Assembly (NCBI GenBank): GCA_022494885.1 | Contig: JAGVSM010001130.1 | Location: 1 to 64,000, forward strand | Length of the DNA: 64,000 bases | Direction: 5' to 3' | DNA from: Micrasema longulum | Lineage: Eukaryota > Arthropoda > Insecta > Trichoptera > Brachycentridae | Notes under the pieces: generated by a model | The model's database searches: none | Told to the model about the DNA's origin: nothing | The model's input: only the letters and a program-made list of their open reading frames with translations | In this document: positions 32,300-42,300 of the stretch, in pieces | How the letters are laid out: the number at the start of each line of letters is the position of its first letter | Position numbering within the stretch: the first letter of the stretch is position 1 | Translations under genes and position numbers: made by a program

Positions 32300-32690
32300 A
32301 TCACTGTAACTCTTTAAAAAAAGAGACTAACTCTTGTGCTTGGAGAGTGACTTACACTGTTGTAATTGTTTATTTATAAGAGTTTTTATAATTTTAAATA
32401 CAAGTACATGAGAAAAAAAAACAAAAGAAATATATAAAAAAATCATAAAACAATAATACATTTATCCTAATTAAAATTAAATGTAGTTTTTACACGTGTT
32501 CAAAACATTTCTTTAGATTTACTTAAAATTTATTTATTGTTTTATTATTTTTAATAGTTTTTCGTTCATCGGAAAGATTATTATAATTTTTTACACCTTA
32601 AAAGACAAAGCTATTTTGACCATGACTTGTGTGGAATTTAGACATTTTATTATTATGTTGGTATCTAAGTGACTTATTCATCTCAATTTT
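32300..32690 (-). pseudogene. LINE C-terminal remnant
   Basis: Minus strand reads NKSLRYQHNNKMSKFHTSHG, QNSFVF, stop, GVKNYNNLSDERKTIKNN, which follows the usual 'NN.F.I..T....GQ.SF.YRGV..YN.LPD' ending of Jockey-group LINEs. Stops present. Confidence 0.5.
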
Positions 32691-33034
32691 TTTTTTTCTT
32701 CTTCTGTATAATATAGTTTATTTAACAAAGAGTGTCTATTGTATGAACCTTAAATATTTTATCTAGACTTTTCGTATTACCAACCACTGGTTGACGCGTT
32801 CGTCTCCCATTTTTTTTTCCACACTCATATTATATTCACTCGATTTCCTTATGCAAGATTTTTACCTGAGAGCACCCATCGAGTCGAAAGCACTCGTCCT
32901 GTGTTTTGGTTCTATTTCACACACAAAACTGTATTCCCGTAAAAGCGCTTAACGTGTCTCCAAATATAATATCAATGTTTTTTGTAGTGCCCGCCAGTAA
33001 CTTGTAAATTATTATATTAAAAGAGCCATATTGG

Positions 33035-33130
33035 CAGTGCACAAGGGAGTTTGAGTCCCAACACATATGTATGGAAGTGAAACATGGAACTGGCAGAAGA
33101 AGGATGAAAGCCGAGTGAACGCGGTTGAAA
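33035..33130 (+). pseudogene. RTE2 LINE, short fragment
   Basis: AVHKGV, stop, VPTHMYGSETWNWQKKDESR and VNAVES match the RTE2 family consensus (VHNGVLVPTLMYGSEVW). Isolated 95-bp piece. Confidence 0.65.
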
Positions 33131-33185
33131 GTTTGTACCACTATTTATTTTACACATACATATATGTATGTAAAAATAATAATAA

Positions 33186-33450
33186 TTAACAAATTACAAC
33201 AGGGAATGAGAATACCTTAAAGAAGGGAATATATAAGTCTAGGCATTTACAGGGCTTATTACCTGTCAATGGCTGGTTTAAGTAGACACTTTACACACTG
33301 TGTAACATTAACCATTTTGCCTATGTTTGAACATCCATATTTCTTCAATTCTTCAATTTTTTTTATTTTAGTCAAGTTAAAGAGCTGAAACCTTTATTGC
33401 TGTGAAAAGATTCATTTGACTGAATTATTTCACATACTAGCTTGAAAACA
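33186..33450 (+). repeat. Satellite-like subfamily B, partial
   Basis: 'aacaaattacaacagggaat' to 'gaattatttcacatacta'. Confidence 0.8.
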
Positions 33451-33829
33451 CGAAAAACTGTTTTAATGCTTTAAATAATTCAAAAATAAAAAAATCTAAA
33501 AATCTACTAAATCAGTGATCAAAGGAGTAAACCACAAATAATAATCAAAATAAAACAATCAGTAAATTTCACTATATTTTTTGTAAAAACGAGAGCAATA
33601 TTCGCGATTACCTCTGTCAAAGGCTTTAATCTATTTTGTGTTTTACTTTCTACTATTTTAGTTCAAAGGCTGACTTTGATGTTCGTTTGTTCGTATAATT
33701 GGAGTCGAAACAATGTTCTGAACGATATGTTTTTGGTTTTGCTAGTAACACACGAGCTTATTTCTTTTATTAACACACTGAGAACCCGCTATTGTAACAC
33801 ATAAGTTTTATTGAGAACACACAAACAAA
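33451..33829. other. No recognisable gene
   Basis: AT-rich, nothing identified. Confidence 0.35.
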
Positions 33830-34860
33830 CAAACCATCGCACGATTTCCCCGTAAGGGTAGGCAGAGAGGATAGAACACCACATCACTCTATTTTTGCAT
33901 ACAGATCTCGCTTCATACATCTTCTCATGCACGCGCGCCGATTATTTTGACTTTTTATAATTCCATCTTCAAGTATTTGTTAGATTTGGTCATGCCATAT
34001 ATTTCTCGGTCTTCCTTATTTGCATTGTAAATATTTTTAGCTGTTCTTTCACTGTACATTCGCTCTGCATGTCCAAACCAACGTAGAGCTTATTTCTTGA
34101 TTTTGTCGATAATGCTTATCTCAGCCTTGTATAATGTATGGGTCTCGACATTTGTGCATCTATCGTACATCTATCGATTATTTGGGATAGTTGCTGAATG
34201 AGCATCTTGAGTGGTTTATGCTATGTATATGTGCCGCATGTAATGTATATGTTTGTGTATGTTTTATATGTGCATTCATGTGTGTGCGTGGATGGCTCGG
34301 AGTGTACATTCGGTATTTTTATTTATTTTAATTAATTACCTCCATGGAAAACGCAAATGTCAACAATTATTCTTTTCTCATTTAAAATTCTTATTTATTT
34401 TTTTGTCACATTTAAAGTTTATATCTTTTTAATTTATGAAAACATAATTGGTCTTTTTATGTTAAAAAATTGTTGTTTTTAATACTTATTTTGTATGGCT
34501 GTATGTTTTCTGAATAAAATAAAATAAAATAGTGTTACCACACATTTGACTGAGAGATCGCATTTCAACAGCATTCAGCCTACTTTCATCCCTATTTTTC
34601 CAAGTATTTACTTCGCTCCTATACACCAAGGTCGGGACAAGGAGTCCATTGTGAACTGCCAATTTTTTCCTCTTACGACAAACATTTATTTGCCAAGGTT
34701 GATTTAAGTGCACCGTTCACTTTGTTCCCGGCACTCACCCTCCTTTCAACATCTTTCTCAGTTATTCCATCCCTGGTAAACATACTTTCCAGATACACAT
34801 ATTCCTCTACTTGTTTTAGTACAAGTTCATTAACAGTGATTTACATTTAGTCACTTACTT
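33830..34860 (-). pseudogene. RTE2 LINE C-terminal half split by another insertion
   Basis: Downstream part (33830-34166): LRWFGHAERMYSERTAKNIY and the region for 'R.C.RRCMN...LPLRG'. Upstream part (34531-34860): ERRVSAGNKVNGAL-like text, LAVHNGLLVPTLVYRSEV, ESRLNAVEMRSLSQMCG. The two parts would be contiguous without the block at 34167-34530. Frames are broken in several places. Confidence 0.7.
34167..34530 (+). mobile_element. LINE 3' end nested in RTE2
   Basis: The insertion breaks the RTE2 text 'tcgtacat|agt.ttaccacac' and ends, plus strand, in 'aataaaataaaataaaat'. The start includes a TG-rich stretch. Class unknown; an A-rich tail suggests a retrotransposon. Confidence 0.6.
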
Positions 34861-35117
34861 ACTTGTTACTATTATCACTATTGTATTATTTTGTATTTAT
34901 TTTAATAACAATTAATTACCGAATTGAATTATAAAATTACTTTAAATTATTCAAAATAAATTGTCATGTTTTGTCATATAACTTTTCTGCATTCCATTTT
35001 TGGACATATATAAATTTGAATTAATTATATTTGTCTGTTATTATTTTGTACATTGTTTTGATTATTTTGGATATTGTTTAATATGTTAATAAGTGTTTTT
35101 GTTTTATATATAGAAGA

Positions 35118-35155
35118 GTCCCGACTTAACACGGAATTTTCTAACAAGTCGGGAC
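35118..35155. other. Perfect 10-bp hairpin
   Basis: GTCCCGACTT and AAGTCGGGAC enclose an 18-nt loop in very AT-rich DNA. Purpose unknown; it may belong to a transposon end. Confidence 0.5.
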
Positions 35156-35394
35156 ATAAAAAAAATATAATTGTGCTCTATGATGAAATTGTGTATTTTG
35201 TGCATTAAAATAAAAATATAAAAATTAAAAAAATTATTTAGCGTTGAACGCGTAGGAAAGTTTCAGCGTCACTTATTGGTTGAATTCAATCATATGACGT
35301 CTGAGATAACATAATGAAAACGCGTATCGACATTTTGGTAAATCGAAATTCAACATAACGAGGAAAGTAGAGATAGTATTAAAGCTAAATATCA

Positions 35395-35540
35395 TAATTC
35401 TTTCCCATTCCGCACTAATGGTGCATAGGGCACTGGATTGGTACACCAATCGTAGTGTTTCTTGATATTTTTTTAAGGTAACAAGATCAGTCTTAAGCTT
35501 CAGGTACCAATCCAGAGACTATAAATTTTCAAGTGTGAAA
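35395..35540 (-). repeat. SINE family 1, body fragment
   Basis: Minus strand contains 'tgcaccattagtgcgg', 'cgattggtgtaccaatc' and the 'cacttgaaaatttatagtct' region of the SINE at 31304-31568. The tRNA-like head is missing. Confidence 0.65.
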
Positions 35541-35559
35541 ATACAAAGTTTAGTTATAC

Positions 35560-36020
35560 CGTCTCGATATGTACCGATGAAAATAGCGTTTGCTAGAGGG
35601 AAATAATACCGATAAAAATATATGAAATAGATTGAGAGTAATTAATTTTATTTTCGAAATCGATATGGTTATTTATTTATTTATTTGAAAGAAATGTTTT
35701 CTTACATAAATGTAAAAAATAAATTTAATAAAAATACGTTGCTAGAAAAACGCAACATGTTTGGCCTTGCTAGTTGTGACGTCAAGATTCGTGACAATGT
35801 TTTAAACAAATTTGAATGGGCGGGAACAAATAAACATGAATCGTAGCGCATAAGGGGTGTGGCCAATGGAACGACCGTTTTTGCGGGAACTAAAAATTAA
35901 AAAAAAAAATAATATGTTACTAATAATAAGCAAAAAAAAAATGTTTTACTGAATAGTATATCAAAGACCTTTATTACTTTAAAATTGTTTGAAAATATAG
36001 TGATATTTCGATATTGTAGA
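35560..36020. repeat. Dispersed repeat R, copy 2
   Basis: Matches 18191-18720 ('aaaaacgcaacatgtttggc', 'gttgtgacgtcaagattcgt', 'gtgtggccaatgg'), without the LINE piece found in copy 1. It begins with 'ccgtctcgatatgtacc', also at 8480. Confidence 0.6.
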
Positions 36021-36191
36021 CCTGGGGTGATATTTCAAACGTTTTCGTGACCATAGAAACAGTTTTTATCTCGCGTATTTACATACAAAACACGCGAGAT
36101 AAAAGTGTTTTCTACGGCTCTAACATCCTCAAAATTCACAAGTGGTCCCCAAAGATGCGGCCTATTTTGTGATATGAAGTAATTAGGGGAG

Positions 36192-36349
36192 TTATCCTAA
36201 CTGATTGTATACAATACTGTAACTTATGAAATCTCCGTAGAAGATTGGGAGAAAGGAGAAGTCCATGTTGTAAAAACCAACGCCGCTTAATTTACAATCC
36301 TTGACGGCCATTTTGTACAAAAACTTCAGCTGATAATATTCCCAGGAAT
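36192..36349 (-). CDS. Gr2 exon 4 (C-terminus)
   Basis: Acceptor CGCTTTTAG, then 158 bp to TAA. The split codon G|AT gives Asp. The text SWEYYQLKFLYKM, KDCKLSGVGFYNMDFSFLPI and SYSIVYNQLG fits TM7 and the terminal Gr motif with Phe replaced by Leu. Confidence 0.75.
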
Positions 36350-39300
36350 CTAAAAGCGATAAAAATTGATTCAATTATATTATATAAAGAACATGTAAAA
36401 GAACATTCAATTATATAAAGAACATGTAAAAGAATGGAAAATGGAAGTTAGGCATTAATATAGCATTATTTCATCAATTTTTTTACAGGTACGATATAAA
36501 CATCATTTGAAAAAAAAGAATTTTCTAATACATAATTTATCCAAATATTTCGATTTTAAGGCCAATTTATTTTAGTCGTAGGTTGAAAAATAAATGGGAA
36601 TAAAACGGTGTTGAAGCAACTATAAAAACTTATTTTAGTATCATAAAAAGTGTCCTGAATTGTTTTTTCAACTCTTGTGTGGCTGTGATGCCACACTAGT
36701 ATACATCCGACGCAAGACTTGATATATCTCTCTACTTCTTATCGTTCCTCTCCCCGATGGAGGTTGGATATTATTGCGGCAATTCTCACTTTGTTGGCAG
36801 CTGCCCAGAACAAGGACCGAGTGCTGCAATGGAACCAGTCACGCAAGTTCTTCAGCCAAGAGATACGCCTTCTACCTGCGCTGTGTCTTTCTTCAATCCT
36901 TCCCTGTAGAATGACTTTTAAAATGTTATATTTTTCGCCTCTCACCACATGCCCAAAGTACTCAAGTTTTCTTTTCTTTATGGTCTTTAGTACCTCTTTA
37001 TCTTTTTCCATCCGTCGGAGAACGTCATCGTTTCGGACTGCCCACCCAGGAGATTTTTAATATCCTCCTGTAGCACCACATTTCAAAGGCTTCGATCTTT
37101 TTTAAAGTGTTTTGGGTGAGGGTCTACGTTCCGACGCCATAAAAAAGTACTGAAAAAACGTAATATCGTACAATGCGCATTCGGAGATCTAAATTGAAGT
37201 CTCTACTGCAAAGATGGTCACGCATCCTGATAAAGCAGTCTCGCGCCACCTCTATTCTGACTTTGATCTCTTGTAAGTGATCCCATTTATCATTCGGCCA
37301 ACATCCTCAATATTTATATTGATGAACTTACTCAAAAATTTTTGCTCCAATTTTCAAAGTTATCGAGAAAGTTTTTGTCTTTTTCTGAATAACATACATT
37401 TAGTCTTGGAAATATTCATTTCTAGCCCTTTATTCAAACTAGTCGTGTGAACTTTGTTATGTTTATTGTAATAATGTAGTTATGTAAGAAATATTTAATA
37501 AGTATTTGTTATAATTGTAAATATATTAGTTAATATACAATGTAATATTAACTAACTTAAGTAAATAAATAAATAAATAAAAACTTTGTACAAAAATAGC
37601 GGCGGGCTTTCAATACTATCTGCTAGAAGGACAGTATCATCCGCGTAAAGGATATTGTTAATAATTTGTTTATTTATGCTAATGCCGTTTGTAAGTTCAT
37701 TTAGCGCATCTTTTTAAATGGCTTTCGAGTACATATTAAAAAGAGAGGAGACAGAATGCATCCTTGCCGGACTCCTCGATATATATATCCGATGTCAATT
37801 CATCAGCCACTTTCACTGCAGCTTTTTGATGCCAGTATAGGCTACCAATTATCCTAATATCTCCAATTATTCTTTTAAACCATGAAGTTGTATTTATTGT
37901 AATCTTCAAGTAGACATTTCTTCACCGGATTTAAAATTAAACATTTGTATAAGTAGACTGGATTTTATTTAAAAAATATATTTCCTTGTTAAGCAAGAAC
38001 AAATGTGACGCCAATACAGCAATACATCTGAATAAAATAATGCACAAAGATAGAACTCATAACAAGTAAGACAGACACGCTATTTTGTGGTCGGTGTTTG
38101 CGTTAAAAAGATTCATTCGGTTATTGACAGTGATTGGGGACGCACGCATGTAAAATAAACGGCTTACTTATGATTTTTAGTTTATTTTGCAATAACAGCT
38201 AAATTAAAAAAAAAAAAAAATAGTAGTCTTTTGCTAGTGCTAACACGATTTTACATCACCGCACACAGAGGAATTATTTACCGCAGTCATTTGAGAGTTA
38301 AAAAGGGTTATCTGAAACAAGCATTTATGGTGCCTTTTTTTTTGTTTTATAGTTTTGTTTTATTTTTTTACGTTAAACAATAAATTATTAAATCGAATTC
38401 GTTAATTTTAGTAATGTTTTATTTAAAACTAGCGGACCCGACAGACGTTGTCCTGTCTGAACGTTCGCCTCCCTGCTGTTATTAGCTGGTTCAGCAAACG
38501 CAAAATTTAGAAAAACTCGAATTTTCGATAAACTATATACTCGTACTAGGTGACATTTGACAGTGAGATCCAATTGTGAATCTAAACTATCCGGGACCCA
38601 CTCAAACTCAAAAAAAAAAATTGAAACGAATTCTCGTCGAATGCAACCCTGGTAGATCGACGAATAAAACATAGTACACTCCAAACTTTTTTTACAGATT
38701 AGATTGAAGATTTTAATATCTACGAACACGCGCAGCGCGAGGATTTACATTTCACTGAAAACCGCAAGAAAATCAGTTTATTCGCTTAGAAGGAGTTCAG
38801 TGACGTCACACGTTCATAAGAATTATATATATATAAAGATTATGTTTCACTACCTTCATTTGTTTGAATAAGACATTTTCTTAAAGTGTTCAATATAGAC
38901 TTTCTGTTCTGAATCAAATTTTCACCACAGTACGCCAGGAGAAATATACAAGACGATAAAGAGAACCATGTTATTATCAAATATAGAGTCCGGATCTGAA
39001 AATAATAAAGAAATCATACATTATAAGGTTTTTCTTATTTATTTAACAGTTCCCTACCAGCTAGAAAATTCTAGTGTTTGGCCGGAACTTCTTTTTTAAG
39101 TATTTTTTTTTTCATTAAAAAACGCTTAAAAAATTAAAAAAATTATAATAATATCAAAAAAAGGTTGACGAAAAAAAAATTGACAAAAAGGTTGACGAGA
39201 AAGAGAAAAGAAGGCTTTGGATCTGCAAAGCGCGTGCGGGAGGCTGCGGCCCTGGCAGCCGCTGGCGAAAACAGCGAAGTGTTAATTGCTAAAATACCGT

Positions 39301-42300
39301 TGAACAGATCAGATCTATTGAACTTCTACTGACTGCTTGTAGTAAAGGTTTGACGGTTTTATAATAGCCATCCCTATAATTCTCCCTTCTTTAGAGTAAA
39401 AAATTGAGATCATCTTCGATTTCCCTGACTGTCAGCAATTTTATGTTTTTTTCAAATCTTGATAATTTTATGTTTTTTTCATTATGTATTTTTGTATAAT
39501 TTAATTAAGTACGTACTATTATTTGGCATATGATTTGTTGCTCCTATTTCTTACTATAGTATTGAGTGAGTTTCTAGAAAACATATCTCAATTATCATTT
39601 CAATTATGTTTTTAAATATACATTATTTTTCTGTTGATTTCAATGATACTATTATTTTGTTTTTTTTAATACTACTATATTTTACTATTATTTTGTTGAT
39701 TTTTATGATACCATTATTTTGTATATTTGATTATGTGTGATTCTTAATTTGTATAATTTATATTTCAAAAATTATTTCTGATTATCTTTTTTGCATCGTA
39801 TTCTTTGGAATTTTATTATTTATTACATTTACCTTCTTTTTTTCCTAGATTGTTATTCTATGTCATTATAATTTGATATAATTAATTTTACCATGTATTT
39901 TTATTGTTATTTATTGTGGCTTGACACGGGCATAGCCTAAAAAGCCTTAATAAGTTCATTAATATTTAAACTAGTGTAATTTTGAATGAATAAATAAATA
40001 AATATATCTGACATAAAATATTAAATAAAGCCAACTCAGTTTTCCACATGAATACAATAGTAAAAATCTAGTTCAGTAAGATATTAATACACGTAGAAGT
40101 GCATGTGTGTGAGGATGCGTGGGTAAGTGAGTGGATGTTTTGATTGTTTGTTGTTTACGTACAGGAAATATACGATTCTCCATCTGTACTCTCCTTAAGA
40201 CTATAGTTTTAATAATAATAATAATAATAAAATTTGGCTAGTTAATTTTTGCCTAAAATCCCCTGACTCTGTCAAACCAAGTCATTGAAAGAATCGAGAG
40301 TTTATAATACCTGGGAGAATATGTCACGGAAAATGGCAGCTTTCAAAAAGAACTGGGAGTGCGGCTAGGAATAGCAGGTGCCACATTTTTATTTATTTAT
40401 TAATAAAATCATACAGTCTTTATATAAAACAAGGTACAAAAGAACAATTTAAAAAAGTAAGGCCAATTACAGATTTCACACTAATTTATTATGAATGCAG
40501 GAGGAAAGGGGAAAAATAATGTAATTCTAAAAAAGTAAAAATAAAAATATAACATAAAAGTTCATAAAAAGGAGAAGACATTGTAAAGTTACTCTACTTT
40601 CCTCCCTCTCTCTCTCTGCTTCCATGAACATTTAAATTTATTTGTAAAAAATCACAACCAACAATAAATTATTAGATGCAGGTAGTAGATGTAAGTAAGT
40701 ATAAATTAAGAGTTGAAATCAAATGTTTAAAATTAAAATCAAAATCAAAAGTTGAAATTAAAATTAAGTTAAAAGTTTAAATTGCAAGATAAAATTAAAA
40801 ATCATCAACAATCAACATGAAGACTGTCTGGAGATCGGATATTTACTCAGTGAAAACCAAATGCCGCCTATATAACGCCTGCATAGCACCTATTCTCTTC
40901 TACGAATTGTGGCACCTCACTAGGGCCCAAAACAGTTTAACTCTGAGTTTTGCGAATAGGTGTCTCAGAAGAAAATATTGTTGATAAATTCGCCTGATCC
41001 ATGAAGAAGTATAGAAATTGAAAAAATAAAATTTTTAGGCCTTGCTAAGTATGTTAGTGAAATAATTCAATCACACGAATCTCACTCGCATAAATAAAGA
41101 TAGGATTAGGAATATAGATGTTCAAATATGGGCAAAATAGTGAATGTTTCACAGTGTGTAAAGTGGCCACATAAACCAGCTAACGACAGGTCATAAGCCC
41201 TGTAGATACCTAGGCTTCTATATTACCTTATCCCCAGGGCTTCAGTCATTGTCTACAGAAATTAGGACAAAATCAAAATATTGTTTATAATAATTTATTT
41301 CATGAATTTTCCAAATTTGTCAATTTCGGTTTTAATAAAAACAAACTACTTTGAATTACGTAACAAGTTCACTCGGATAAACCAATAATAGTATTATGAT
41401 ATATTTCCGTTTGCCGAAAACCATCTCACCATTCAGCAGAACTCTACGACGAGAATTTGTGACGCCACGTGCGGAGTAATTTCAAAACTTTATTTTAGTC
41501 TATTAACCATATTTTAGTTTTTATTTAAACATTATTTTAGTTTAAATTGCTTATTGTGTTAATGATAATTAGGTTAATTAGAATTATTACGTTTTTATTA
41601 CTATTGTTATGTTAACTTTGTTAAATAACTCATTTAAGAATGTTTCTTTCAGCACGGGACACCCTAGTGTGGGAACATTATTATGTACAAAAAAGAATAC
41701 AAGCATTGTAAAATTTAAATAAAATACAAACAAAACTAAAAACCTCTGAAATTCCTCATTCAATAAATAAAAATAAATAATTTAATTAAAATATTTAGAA
41801 AATGACAATTTAATTTTGTACGCTTCGCAAATTGCATTAGTTTCAGACGAATGAATAATTTCTCCCTAATGTCTATGAAAGTGAAATAAAATGATTTCAA
41901 ACTTGAAACTGCTATTAAATTTTGGCGAAAAATCCGCTTAAAATTCAAATTCTGTCACGTGATATGAATAATTGTCCAATTCGTCCATATTGCAAACATT
42001 CAAACAAATCAAATGAGATTTTAAATTGAATTGCTCGGAGATGCAAACAAATTCTTTCTCTGTTTTAATGAACCGGGAAATTCAAATAAAAGACACTCAA
42101 TTTTGATTATCGACTAGGGAAAAAAGAATGACTAGTTACAATGTTACTTAATTTTTTTAATAAATGTCAAAGAAATATGAAAAGTTTGACCACAAAATTA
42201 ATGCTTTAAATATTAATAATACACATTTTAAAAATATAAACAGGATAAGATGGTACCTAGGAATATTATTATTAATTTATTTGCAGACTATTTGGTCCGT

